This document shows positions 26,019-34,266 of a DNA stretch of 64,000 nt, in pieces (the stretch's first letter is position 1; each line of letters opens with the position of its first letter). A model generated the notes under the pieces. That model did not search any database. It was not told where the DNA came from and saw nothing but the letters and a program-made list of their open reading frames with translations. The stretch comes from Paenibacillus phyllosphaerae (GTDB lineage: Bacteria > Bacillota > Bacilli > Paenibacillales > Paenibacillaceae). The position numbers and the translations under genes were made by a program. The stretch lies in NCBI RefSeq assembly GCF_014192105.1, contig NZ_JACHXK010000005.1, forward strand, positions 312,804 through 376,803, given 5' to 3'.

Positions 26019-26910
26019 TGTGGTGGAGATCCGCAGCTTAACGAAGGCCTACGGCGATGTGAAAGCCGTCGATAACGTCAGCTTCGCGCTGGAGCCTAAC
26101 CGCATCTATGGCCTGCTCGGCCGCAACGGCGCAGGCAAGACGACGATTATGCATATGCTATCGGCCCAGTTGATCCAGACGAGCGGCGACATAGCGGTAT
26201 TCGGCGAGGCTCCTTATGAGAATAACCGCGTGCTCAGCCAGCTATGTTTCATTAAAGAAAGCCAGAAGTATCCGGAATCCAGCAAGATTGCGGATGTACT
26301 CGCCTTCGCGGCCATGACGTTCCCGAACTGGAATCAGGAATTGGCCGACCGGCTGATGGAGGACTTCCGCCTCCCGCCGAAGCGCCGCATCAAGAAACTG
26401 TCCCGCGGGATGCTCTCCTCGGTCGGCATCGTCGTCGGACTTGCGAGCCGGGCGCCGCTGACGATATTCGACGAGCCGTATATCGGGCTCGACGCGGTGG
26501 CCAGAGGCCTGTTCTATGACCGACTGCTCGAGGACTACGCCGAGTATCCCCGGACCGTCATCCTCTCCACCCATCTGATCGACGAAGTCAGCCAGATGCT
26601 CGAACACGTACTGGTCATCGATCAAGGCCGGCTGGTGCTCGACGAGGAAGCGGAGTCACTGCGCGGCAGAGCGCTTACCGTGTCCGGCCCGCTTGCCAAA
26701 GTGAATGCTTTTGCCGCCGGTTACAAGGAATTGGATCGCCAGGGGCTCGGATCGCTATGTTCGGCGACGCTCCTGACGAATGGATCACCAGAAGACGTCC
26801 GCGCCCGGGCCGAGCTCGCCGGACTTGAAGTGGCTACGGTATCGCTCCAGCAGCTGATCGTCCAATTGACGAGCGGCAAAATGTCCCGAAAGGCGGATGA
26901 TGCAAGATGA
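26011..26910 (+). CDS. ABC transporter ATP-binding protein (YtrB-like)
   Basis: ATPase of 299 residues. Walker A LLGRNGAGKTT (about 34-44), Walker B LTIFDEPYIGLD and switch VILSTHLID are canonical; the signature is LSRGMLSSV in place of LSGGQ, as is common in YtrB/EcsA-like exporters. It overlaps the regulator gene by 8 bp and the permease gene by 4 bp (ATGA), so subunits are made together. Likely exports or senses an envelope-active compound, inferred from the YtrA-type neighbour. Confidence 0.9.
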   Translation: MANVVEIRSLTKAYGDVKAVDNVSFALEPNRIYGLLGRNGAGKTTIMHMLSAQLIQTSGDIAVFGEAPYENNRVLSQLCFIKESQKYPESSKIADVLAFAAMTFPNWNQELADRLMEDFRLPPKRRIKKLSRGMLSSVGIVVGLASRAPLTIFDEPYIGLDAVARGLFYDRLLEDYAEYPRTVILSTHLIDEVSQMLEHVLVIDQGRLVLDEEAESLRGRALTVSGPLAKVNAFAAGYKELDRQGLGSLCSATLLTNGSPEDVRARAELAGLEVATVSLQQLIVQLTSGKMSRKADDAR

Positions 26911-27596
26911 ATCGTTCCGGACTCGTGCTTCGCATGTTCATGAGAGAAAGAATGGCTTGGTTCGTCATTCCTTGGCTCGTCACGCTCAGCAGCTTCGTCA
27001 TCAACCTCATCATCGGCGGTTCGCTCCATGAGGAGCAGAATATGGTTACCGGCGGACTCGCCTCCTTCTTCATCTATATGTTCGTCATGGGCATCATCAT
27101 CGTCAGCCAATTCTTCCCGTTCGCCCTTGGCTTCAGTATCCGGCGCACCGATTTCTTCCTCGGTTCTACCGCGATGATCGCCATCGCTAGCGCCGCCGCG
27201 TCGCTAATCATCATGCTCTTCAGCTATGCAGAGACGGACCTGACCGACCACTGGGGCGTCCAGCTGCAGTTCTTCAATCTTCCGTTCGTGCATGACGGCG
27301 CATGGTATGTTCAGCTGCTGGTCCACTTCGTGCTGGCGCTGCATATGTTCTTCGCGGGCTACTTCATTGGCATGTTCAACCGCAGATTCCGCGCCACATG
27401 GACGTTCATCCTGTTCATCGCCCTGTCCTTGGTTGCAGGTATTGCCTCGATGCTGTGCACCCGCTTCGGGTGGTGGGATGAGATCGGACGCTGGTTCCTC
27501 GATCAGACGGCGCTGTCGCTCACGCTGTGGTCCCTTCCGCTTGTTCTCATCTACATGCTGGCTAGCTACAAGCTGACTCGCACGGCTACCGCTTAA
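26907..27596 (+). CDS. ABC transporter permease, ABC-2-like, six transmembrane segments
   Basis: Membrane protein of 229 residues with six predicted hydrophobic segments and few loops, encoded directly after the ATPase with ATGA overlap. No large extracytoplasmic domain, unlike BceB-type permeases. It is the only membrane subunit of the operon, so it probably acts as a homodimer with the YtrB-like ATPase. No family-specific motif was recognised. Confidence 0.82.
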   Translation: MNRSGLVLRMFMRERMAWFVIPWLVTLSSFVINLIIGGSLHEEQNMVTGGLASFFIYMFVMGIIIVSQFFPFALGFSIRRTDFFLGSTAMIAIASAAASLIIMLFSYAETDLTDHWGVQLQFFNLPFVHDGAWYVQLLVHFVLALHMFFAGYFIGMFNRRFRATWTFILFIALSLVAGIASMLCTRFGWWDEIGRWFLDQTALSLTLWSLPLVLIYMLASYKLTRTATA

Positions 27597-27645
27597 CTGA
27601 AACCGCATCCTGCCCATCACGAACTTGGAGGATCTAACACCCGTC

Positions 27646-27966
27646 ATGCAGCCTTTCACGAAACATGTCATCGCCATTATCAGCCGCATTCCCTCTGGGC
27701 ATGTCATGACTTACGGACAAATAGCGGCGCTTGCCGGCAGCCCCCGCGGCGCCCGGCAAGTCGTGCGGATCCTGCATACGCAGACCCGGGCTCATAAGCT
27801 GCCCTGGCACCGGGTCGTGAACGCCAAGGGCGAGATCGCCTTGCAGGAGGATCTCGCCCGAATGGATCAGCGCATGAGCCTGGAGTCTGAAGGCGTCCAC
27901 GTTACCGCCCTAGGGACCATCGATCTGGAACAGTATCAATATTGGCCGGACCCCGAATCCATTTAG
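27646..27966 (+). CDS. Alkyltransferase-like protein (ATL), MGMT family without catalytic cysteine
   Basis: Resembles the C-terminal DNA-binding domain of O6-alkylguanine-DNA alkyltransferase: MTYGQIAALAGSPRGARQV (recognition helix with arginine finger) and the active-site loop PWHRVVNAKGEI. The acceptor Cys of PCHRV is replaced by Trp, the mark of ATL proteins, which bind alkylated guanine and hand it to nucleotide excision repair instead of repairing it. About 106 residues. GGAGG lies 14 bases before ATG 27646; a TTG at 27625 is an in-frame alternative with no spacing for a site. Placed after, but 49 bp from, the ABC permease. Confidence 0.9.
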   Translation: MQPFTKHVIAIISRIPSGHVMTYGQIAALAGSPRGARQVVRILHTQTRAHKLPWHRVVNAKGEIALQEDLARMDQRMSLESEGVHVTALGTIDLEQYQYWPDPESI

Positions 27967-28087
27967 CTCCTTTTTCGCTCACGCATGTTCCCTTATAATA
28001 GAGGCTGTATTCGAGCATGAGGCATAGGTTGTCCACCGCGTGCCTCATGCTCGCGAGGCTAATGACGTGGAAGAGGAGCATGCCCTT

Positions 28088-28441
28088 ATGTATGAGATTA
28101 CGATTGATCTCTACCGTGACTGGATCAATACGGTACTGGAGATGTTCCGCGGCGCGGGCCATCCGCTGCAGGAGGATCTCGAGGACGACGAGATCGCCAA
28201 GCTGTATTACATGGAGACCCTCCCGGAAGATATCGCGGAGATGCAGAGCGCGGCGAACGAGCAGCGCCTTCATATTTTGCAGCAGACCCTGCTCGATAAC
28301 ATGGAGACGGTCATCGTCCCCGACATTCGCAACCGAACCGGCTATTCAGGCAATGAGTTCCGCTTCCGGTGGGTTTACCAAGGCGGCGAGCACATTGTGG
28401 AGGAGCTGTCGCAATACCGCATTCCGCTTGGCGAACAGTAA
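28088..28441 (+). CDS. Conserved-looking hypothetical protein, acidic, 117 residues
   Basis: Cytosolic, acidic protein beginning MYEITIDLYRDWINTVLEMF and ending FRWVYQGGEHIVEELSQYRIP. No family recognised. GAGGAG nine bases upstream sets the start at 28088, within a longer open frame from 28040. Single gene ending in a strong terminator four bases past its stop. Confidence 0.75.
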   Translation: MYEITIDLYRDWINTVLEMFRGAGHPLQEDLEDDEIAKLYYMETLPEDIAEMQSAANEQRLHILQQTLLDNMETVIVPDIRNRTGYSGNEFRFRWVYQGGEHIVEELSQYRIPLGEQ

Positions 28442-28444
28442 ACC

Positions 28445-28481
28445 AAGAGCCTTCCGCATCCCGATGCGGAGGGCTCTTTTC
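28445..28481 (+). terminator. Intrinsic terminator
   Basis: AGAGCCTTCCGCAT-CCCG-ATGCGGAGGGCTCT hairpin followed by TTTTCC. Confidence 0.92.
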
Positions 28482-28590
28482 CTGTCCCAATATATCCCAC
28501 CTGACACATCCCTTTCCGGCGGTTTTCTTTTATGCTACCCTTGAAGACAACTATCCATAATCTAACATCCATGGAGCTGTCTGCATCCCG

Positions 28591-30156
28591 ATGACGAATA
28601 CCATTCATAACATCATTGTAGTCGTTGCCGTGTCGGGCGTACTCAGCGTGGTACTCGCCGTGTATGCCTATTCCATCAAGTCCACCTTCTCCGGCATCCG
28701 GAGCTTCATGTGGATGAGTATATTCGCCGCGATCTATACGTTCTCCTACGCTTTCGAGCTGACGAGCAGCACTGTAGAGGAAGCGCTCCGTTGGACGAAG
28801 GCCGAGTATATCGGCATGCCGTTCATCGCCCCCTGCTGCGTCCTGCTGACCTTGCAGTATGTCGGGTTGGAGAAATACGTCACGCGCAGGACCGTCCCGT
28901 TCTTCTTCGTCATTCCCGCCATTACGCTGCTCATGGTGATGACCAACGAATATCACCATCTGTTCTATAGCTCGTTCTATGCGAGGCCGGATGCGCCTAC
29001 GCTGCTGGTCGATATCGAGATCGGCCTCTGGTATATCGTCCACGGCAGCTATACCTTCGGCTGTCTGCTCTTCGGCGGCATAATGCTGATCCGGCATTGG
29101 CCAAGAACCAAATCCGCCTATAGGCCGCAGCTGGCCGTGATGATCTTAGGCCAGTATATCCCGATGACGGCCGCGTTCCTCTACCTGATCGGCCTTACGC
29201 CGTATGGTATGGATCCGGTTCCGGTCACGATCAGCGTCACCAACACGCTCTATATATGGGCCATCCGGACGTCCGGTATGCTGACCGTCGTTCCTGTAGC
29301 CCGCTCCGCGATATTCGAGAGCATGCGCGACGGCGTTGTCGTCCTTGACCCGCACGACCGGATTGCCGATTACAACCAGGCCGCCCTTCGCATGATGCCG
29401 CAGCTGGGCCCGGAGGCGATCGGTCAGCCCGTCGAGCATCTGGCATTGCCGATTCCTTCGATTATGGAGCAGCTGCGCAAGTCGGAACTGCGCCTGCCAT
29501 GGAGGCGGGCCGACGGCGAAGAATGCTTGTATCAGATCCATGCCTCTCCGGTGTTCAAGGGCGACAACCAATCCGCGGGACTAGCCATCGTCTTCATGGA
29601 CATCACCGAGGCTGCGCGCATGCATCAGGAGCTGCGGCACCTGGCCACTACCGATGGCCTGACGCAAATCATGAACCGCACGTATTTCATGCATTGCGCG
29701 CAGGAGCTGCTGCTTAAGACCCGGCAGACGGAGCAGCCCTTCGCCATCATTCTGTTCGATATCGACCACTTCAAATCAGTCAACGATACGTACGGTCATG
29801 ATACCGGAGATGCGGCGCTGCGCCACGTCGTATCCGTCTGCAACCGGTTCATCGCCGAAGGCCAACTGTTCGCACGGTATGGCGGCGAAGAATTCGTCAT
29901 CGGTCTGCCGCAATCGGCAGTCGCCGATGCCGAGGCGTTCGCGGAACGCGTCCGCGCAGCGATCGCCGCAAGTCCGCTCGTCATGCGCGATGGCGAGCTT
30001 GCCATTACCGCAAGCTTCGGCGTCGCGACACCGGGCAGCGGCCAAGATACGCTCGCCGCGATGCTCAGTCGTGCCGATGAAGCGCTGTACGCCGCCAAGC
30101 GCGGCGGCCGCAATACGGTTAAGCTTGCGGTTCCCATACGGCTATCCCGATCATAA
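28591..30156 (+). CDS. Membrane diguanylate cyclase: 7TM sensor, PAS, GGDEF
   Basis: Likely makes cyclic di-GMP in response to a membrane or ligand signal. About seven hydrophobic segments in residues 1-230 (histidine-kinase N-terminal 7TM type), a PAS domain about 235-345 (MRDGVVVLDPHDRIADYNQAA), then GGDEF about 350-515 with DIDHFKSVNDTYGH (metal and substrate) and active site RYGGEEF. The residues before it, AEGQLFARYGGEEF, contain no RxxD, so the usual inhibitory product site is absent. Length 521. No adjacent EAL or PilZ gene. The site for translation start is weak: GGAG is about 16 bases from the ATG. Confidence 0.92.
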   Translation: MTNTIHNIIVVVAVSGVLSVVLAVYAYSIKSTFSGIRSFMWMSIFAAIYTFSYAFELTSSTVEEALRWTKAEYIGMPFIAPCCVLLTLQYVGLEKYVTRRTVPFFFVIPAITLLMVMTNEYHHLFYSSFYARPDAPTLLVDIEIGLWYIVHGSYTFGCLLFGGIMLIRHWPRTKSAYRPQLAVMILGQYIPMTAAFLYLIGLTPYGMDPVPVTISVTNTLYIWAIRTSGMLTVVPVARSAIFESMRDGVVVLDPHDRIADYNQAALRMMPQLGPEAIGQPVEHLALPIPSIMEQLRKSELRLPWRRADGEECLYQIHASPVFKGDNQSAGLAIVFMDITEAARMHQELRHLATTDGLTQIMNRTYFMHCAQELLLKTRQTEQPFAIILFDIDHFKSVNDTYGHDTGDAALRHVVSVCNRFIAEGQLFARYGGEEFVIGLPQSAVADAEAFAERVRAAIAASPLVMRDGELAITASFGVATPGSGQDTLAAMLSRADEALYAAKRGGRNTVKLAVPIRLSRS

Positions 30157-30157
30157 C

Positions 30158-30187
30158 GCGTTCCCCTGGCAAGCCAGGGAACGTTTT
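30158..30187 (+). terminator. Intrinsic terminator after diguanylate cyclase
   Basis: CGTTCCCCTGG-CAAG-CCAGGGAACG hairpin then TTTTTT. Confidence 0.92.
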
Positions 30188-30208
30188 TTGTTGTTCATTG
30201 TACTAGAC

Positions 30209-30240
30209 ATGCAACGGACGATTACAGGTATGCAACAGAC
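30209..30240 (+). repeat. Pair of ATGCAACRGAC direct repeats, 21 bp apart
   Basis: ATGCAACGGAC (30209-30219) and ATGCAACAGAC (30230-30240), 10 of 11 identical and two helical turns apart, directly upstream of the four TTCAGC repeats. Possible additional activator site; inferred. Confidence 0.45.
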
Positions 30241-30241
30241 T

Positions 30242-30296
30242 TTCAGCGTTCCTTCAGCGTAGATTCAGCCATTCTTCAGCTTCCCTGCCGTTAATA
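30242..30296 (+). promoter_or_regulatory. Four 11-bp direct repeats (TTCAGC-N5) overlapping a -35 region
   Basis: TTCAGC starts at 30242, 30253, 30264 and 30275, an exact 11-bp period. A TTAATA -10-like hexamer follows at 30291-30296, so the last repeats occupy the -35 position. This is the classical geometry for tandem binding of OmpR/PhoB-family response regulators as activators. The cognate regulator is not identified; none is encoded next to it. Confidence 0.75.
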
Positions 30297-30355
30297 GAGG
30301 AGAAGGCGCACGACTCGCGTGCCGATCGGTCCGCCACTACGAGAGGAGCAGCAGC

Positions 30356-31402
30356 ATGTCTATATCGATTAACAGCTACCGCAATTCCTATGCCTACACT
30401 TGGAATCAAGAAGATTCGGCCGCCAATCGAACCACGGAGGGCGGCAGCAAGAGCCGCAGCGGTTCAGCCGCCGACTCGATCGCATTCAGCCTGGATGCGC
30501 TAAGCTATCTGAACGTGCAGAAACCGGGCGCAACCGGAACTTCGGCCGATGCCGTAGAGGACAAAGACGAGATCAGCATCGACCAAAAGAAGACGATGCT
30601 CGTCAACTTGCAGAATCGGCTAAGCGATTCCCAAGCCGATGCGGACAGCGCAAGCACAGGGCCGATGTCGGAAGCCATCGCCTCGCTCAGCGAGACGTTG
30701 TACGGTTTCGATGCCAGCACCGCAACGGATGAGGAAATCTCCGCGATGTTCGAGTCTGTCGCAGATACGATGGACAGCATGCGCCCATCCGGCGGCAGGC
30801 CTCCGATGATGCCGGGCGGATTCCCGCCGCCAATGCCAAGCTCCGACTCCGCTAGCAGCGAAGAAGGAATAGCCGCGCTCTCCGCGGACGACATGAAATC
30901 CATGCTCGCCGAGCTGCAGAACCAATTGTCAGGCTTAGACGAGGACAGTGAGCTTCCGCCAGGGCTTGCCGAAGCGCTGGCCAGCGTGAAGGAGCAGCTG
31001 TCGGGCTTCGATGCGAGCACGGCGACCGACGAGGAAGTATCCGCGCTCTTCGAGGAAGTAGGCGCGACACTGGAAGAATCGCGCCCGCAGCCGCCTGACG
31101 CTGGCGGCGTTCCGTCTCAGCTGATGGCGATGAGCGGCATCATGCCGCCGTTCGCATGGGCCATGAGCACGAGCAGCGAAGAAGACGCGACGAACGCATT
31201 AGCCGGGTTCAGCCTCGACGGTGAGCAGCAATCGGATATTTCCTCCGCCGATCTCGCAAGCCTGCTCGCCGAACTGCAAGCCAAAGTGGGCAGCATGGAC
31301 GCAAGCACGACTTTCTCCGGAGGCTTGGCCCAAGCGCTGCAGACGCTAAGCAGCCAATTGTCCAGCTATAACAGCAGCCTTGTACAAGGCGTCACGCTGT
31401 AA
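30356..31402 (+). CDS. Unknown repeat protein, 348 residues, three degenerate helical repeats
   Basis: No family recognised. It has no signal peptide or membrane segment. Repeat 1 (about 73-142) and repeat 2 (about 175-245) share SxLxELQNxLS..., EALASxKEQLSGF and the identical block GFDASTATDEE, each ending in a proline/glycine/methionine-rich linker; repeat 3 (about 292-340) is shortened (DLASLLAELQAKV, LAQALQTLSSQLSSY). Composition is very rich in Ser, Ala, Asp and Glu with almost no Cys. GAGGAGCAGC precedes the ATG. Start of the protein (MSISINSYRNSYAYTW) resembles flagellar/cell-surface associated proteins of Bacillota that begin with SxNS motifs, but that is only suggestive. Its operator implies tight two-component control. 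Confidence 0.85.
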   Translation: MSISINSYRNSYAYTWNQEDSAANRTTEGGSKSRSGSAADSIAFSLDALSYLNVQKPGATGTSADAVEDKDEISIDQKKTMLVNLQNRLSDSQADADSASTGPMSEAIASLSETLYGFDASTATDEEISAMFESVADTMDSMRPSGGRPPMMPGGFPPPMPSSDSASSEEGIAALSADDMKSMLAELQNQLSGLDEDSELPPGLAEALASVKEQLSGFDASTATDEEVSALFEEVGATLEESRPQPPDAGGVPSQLMAMSGIMPPFAWAMSTSSEEDATNALAGFSLDGEQQSDISSADLASLLAELQAKVGSMDASTTFSGGLAQALQTLSSQLSSYNSSLVQGVTL

Positions 31403-31430
31403 TTCACGCACTTCCGGTATGGTGTACCCG

Positions 31431-31475
31431 GGGCAGTCCAAGGATCGAACGATCCGCCGGCTGCCCTTTCTTTGT
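31431..31475 (+). terminator. Intrinsic terminator after repeat protein gene
   Basis: GGGCAG and CTGCCC pair around an inner GGATC-GAA-CGATCC-like stem, followed by TTTCTTTG. Confidence 0.7.
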
Positions 31476-31582
31476 CCCTATACCTAGTAAAGCTATGTTC
31501 TGCCTGGCCGTGTATGGTAAAATATGTAACAACATTCACAACAACGCACGCACCTCATACGAACATAAAGGAGGCAAACCCA

Positions 31583-32119
31583 ATGCAGCGGGATTATAAA
31601 CGGGGGTTTCTCTATGCGGCTTCGTTTCTTCTATATGCAATCGTATACACGTTTATCAATATGGCGATCGATTGGTGGTTCGTGACGTTATCCGTGCGCG
31701 CCGTGATGATCGTGCTTGCGCCGCTGCTTGTATGGGTGCTGTTCCATGTCGCGTATGCCAAGCGTAAGACGAGCAAAGAGCTGCCTCGAGCCATGTGGAT
31801 CAACATGATCATTATTGGCGTGCTTATTACCGGCTTCAGCATAACCAAAATCGGCATAAACGAACACAACTCGCATTTCGACTATAACCGATGGGTGAGC
31901 GAGCAGGACAACCGCCAACAGATGATTGACGACTTCCTCGATCACCAGGAGCTGATCGGCCTTACGCAAGCGGAAGTGATTGACCTGCTAGGCAAGCCGA
32001 ATGAACGATCCGAGCAGACATTCATCTATTATATGGGCTATTCGGTCATCGATATCGTGATGCTCGTCATCACGTTCGAGGAAGGACGGGCCGTCAAGCA
32101 TGCGATCGAGATCAGCTAG
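31583..32119 (+). CDS. Membrane protein with C-terminal BamE/SmpA-like domain, 178 residues
   Basis: Three hydrophobic segments in residues 8-100, then a soluble part containing LIGLTQAEVIDLLGKPNERSEQ, the pattern of the SmpA/BamE-type fold (turn-strand with LGxPxxxxxx) found in many small Gram-positive surface proteins. Orientation would place this domain either outside or inside; not determined. AAAGGAGG eight bases upstream fixes the start at 31583. Function unknown. Confidence 0.75.
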   Translation: MQRDYKRGFLYAASFLLYAIVYTFINMAIDWWFVTLSVRAVMIVLAPLLVWVLFHVAYAKRKTSKELPRAMWINMIIIGVLITGFSITKIGINEHNSHFDYNRWVSEQDNRQQMIDDFLDHQELIGLTQAEVIDLLGKPNERSEQTFIYYMGYSVIDIVMLVITFEEGRAVKHAIEIS

Positions 32120-32131
32120 CTGAAGGAACTG

Positions 32132-32159
32132 TGCGAGCAGCGCCGCCCCGGCCTGCTCT
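32132..32159 (+). terminator. Weak hairpin, possible terminator
   Basis: GAGCAG-GCCG-CC-CGGC-CTGCTC nested stem followed by TTGTG only; lies between convergent genes. Confidence 0.4.
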
Positions 32160-32163
32160 TGTG

Positions 32164-32757
32164 TCATGGACTGGATGGATCGGCGTGCTTCCTGCCCGCT
32201 CTTTTTTTCACGCCAGCAATCCGTTCAAGTAAAGCCTTAACGAAAACCGCCTTCACAATATAGATCGGGAACGAATAGATGTATTCCCAGTTCAGCATCT
32301 TGTAGAAGTCGATCCACACGCTGATGGGCTCTGCAATAAAGGCGCAGAAGGCAGCCATCACGATATTGACGATGACGAATGATCGCCACGAACGACAGTA
32401 TTGGTACACGAACATATGCATGACCGGCAAAATGCCAAAATCGATCGGCGAGGCTTCCGGTATGAAGCGGACAAGCTTATGCGGGTATTCCCATAAATTC
32501 AATTCATAGCCGATGTGGTCGAGCAGGAAGATGAGAAAGCTGATCGTCACCCCATAGAACACGATTTCGCTCAACCGTTGTTTGTCCGCGAATCTCCACC
32601 ACACCACCCATGGAAGGATCATGACTGCCAGCAGCAGCCACCATAAGGGCGTAAACAGATCAACCTGCAGCCAATACTCTTGCCTCAGCTCCGTTAACTG
32701 TCGATGAACCTTCTCGATCTCCTCCAGCAGCACATTCTTATCCGTCAACTCGATCAT
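32164..32757 (-). CDS. CBO0543-family membrane protein
   Basis: Membrane protein of 197 residues with about five transmembrane segments and typical CBO0543 features: VVWWRFADKQRLSEIVFYG, LDHIGYELNLWEYPHKL, DFGILPVMHMFVYQY and WEYIYSFPIYIVKAVF. This family is abundant in Paenibacillus and Bacillus spore-formers; its function is not established, with association to sporulation only suspected. Divergent from the 419-residue membrane protein. Confidence 0.85.
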   Translation of the reverse strand: MIELTDKNVLLEEIEKVHRQLTELRQEYWLQVDLFTPLWWLLLAVMILPWVVWWRFADKQRLSEIVFYGVTISFLIFLLDHIGYELNLWEYPHKLVRFIPEASPIDFGILPVMHMFVYQYCRSWRSFVIVNIVMAAFCAFIAEPISVWIDFYKMLNWEYIYSFPIYIVKAVFVKALLERIAGVKKRAGRKHADPSSP

Positions 32758-32902
32758 CCTAGTTTGTTATTTACCGTCTATTCTGCCCCAATCTGCGATC
32801 TGCAATTAAAGTTTGGACTGCCAACCGCGAGATCCTCCTCATAATACAGGTGCTTGTTGGCAATAGTAGACGAAGACACCCTGCCTCAGGAGAGGATTCG
32901 CC

Positions 32903-34162
32903 ATGCCGCACAGGAAATTCCAGTCATCCGACATCCGTCCCCGGTATTCAAAAGGGCAAATATCCGTCCTCGGGATCAATTCGGTCTATCCCCGCATTCC
33001 TTGGAACGCGGCCTGGTGGTCGGCTGTATTCCCTGGGTTCGGCCATATGTTTATCGGCAAGTACCTCCATGGATTCGTTCTCGTCATTTGGGAGCTTGTG
33101 GTCAATAACCTAGCGAATCTGAACCGAGGGATTGCCTTATCCTTTCTTGGCCGGTTCGAGGAGGCCAAGGCCGTGCTTAACCAGGATTGGGTGCTGCTCT
33201 ACGTGGCCGTCTATGTGTTCAGTATATGGGACAGCTACCGAAGTGCGGTCGAGATCAATAAGAGCCATGTACTGTCCGAGATTGAGGATGCGCCGATCAC
33301 GCCTTCGGACGTCAGTTTTTTTGATATCGCGATACTGGACAAAAAGCACCCTTGGGCCGGAACCGTATGGTCTCTGTTATGCCCGGGCCTGGGACAGTTA
33401 TATAGCGGCAGTACGGTCGTCGGCACATTCGTGCTGGCCTGGTGGATCTTCGTCTGCTATAAGGCCGTGGCCGTCCGCTCGTGGCTCTATTCGTTTCTAG
33501 GAGACTTTAACGGAGCAGCGGCCGTCGTAGATTGGCAGTGGTTTCTCTTCCTGCCTTCGATGTACGTCTTTGCGATCTATCAGGCCTATGCCTCGGTGAA
33601 CGAAAACAACATCTTATTCGATATCGAGCAAATCCGGTACCTGAGAGTGAGGGCGGCGAACTTGGCACAATTAGACACGACCGATAACGACAACGTACAG
33701 ATCATCGCCACCTTCGAGCATTCGCCTTTTGTGGAGATGGTGCTCCATGATATCGAGAAACTAGGCGTGGAACCTGCGCATATCATAGCGCTGCCGCTTG
33801 AGAATCTTGATGCTCAGCCTCACGTCATCGATACGCTTCATCGGGTCGATGGCAGCAGTATCCTGGACGGAGCCATGGTGAGCGGCACGATCTTTATGGT
33901 GCTTGGGACGATCTATGGATTCGTGTGGTATTGGGGGCCCGTCATTTGGGGGCTGATCGGGTTAGTCGGGGGATTCTTCCTTGGCCTAATCATCGAGCTG
34001 CTGCTCAGCAAGAAGAAATTACGGATCGCGGCTAACCGAAAAAACGAAGTCGTGATCCAGGTCACGTGCAGCACCTCCGTGCAAGACCAGTTGGTCAGCG
34101 TGCTGAAAAAGAGAAAAGCAAACGCTCTTGCCGTTATGCCGAAGCCGAAGATGTTGGCGTAA
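32903..34162 (+). CDS. Unknown membrane protein with duplicated TM2-like unit, 419 residues
   Basis: Two halves of an internal duplication: PRIPWNAAWWSAVFPGFGHMF (about 30-50) and KKHPWAGTVWSLLCPGLGQLY (about 145-165), each followed by a hydrophobic hairpin, as in TM2-domain proteins (PGxGxxYxGxxxxG). A cytosolic stretch (about 265-320) precedes a further hydrophobic pair with glycine-rich GLIGLVGGFFLG, then a basic C-terminus. GGAGAGG supports the ATG. No function known; the first 30 residues are basic and polar. The duplication is clear, the biological role is not. Confidence 0.82.
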   Translation: MPHRKFQSSDIRPRYSKGQISVLGINSVYPRIPWNAAWWSAVFPGFGHMFIGKYLHGFVLVIWELVVNNLANLNRGIALSFLGRFEEAKAVLNQDWVLLYVAVYVFSIWDSYRSAVEINKSHVLSEIEDAPITPSDVSFFDIAILDKKHPWAGTVWSLLCPGLGQLYSGSTVVGTFVLAWWIFVCYKAVAVRSWLYSFLGDFNGAAAVVDWQWFLFLPSMYVFAIYQAYASVNENNILFDIEQIRYLRVRAANLAQLDTTDNDNVQIIATFEHSPFVEMVLHDIEKLGVEPAHIIALPLENLDAQPHVIDTLHRVDGSSILDGAMVSGTIFMVLGTIYGFVWYWGPVIWGLIGLVGGFFLGLIIELLLSKKKLRIAANRKNEVVIQVTCSTSVQDQLVSVLKKRKANALAVMPKPKMLA

Positions 34163-34167
34163 GGGTC

Positions 34168-34250
34168 AAAAAAAGCCGAACCGCATTGGGTCAATGTCAT
34201 TAAGTTTAGAACTTATCTTAATGACATTGCCCATGGGGTTCGGCTTTTGC
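34168..34250. terminator. Long bidirectional terminator hairpin
   Basis: AAAAAAAGCCGAACC and CAATGTCATTAAG pair with CTTAATGACATTG and GGTTCGGCTTTTGC around TTTAGAACTTAT. A-tract and T-tract on either side suit both the 419-residue gene (rightward) and the nucleoside hydrolase (leftward). Confidence 0.92.
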
Positions 34251-34266
34251 TTTATGCTTGCCAATC

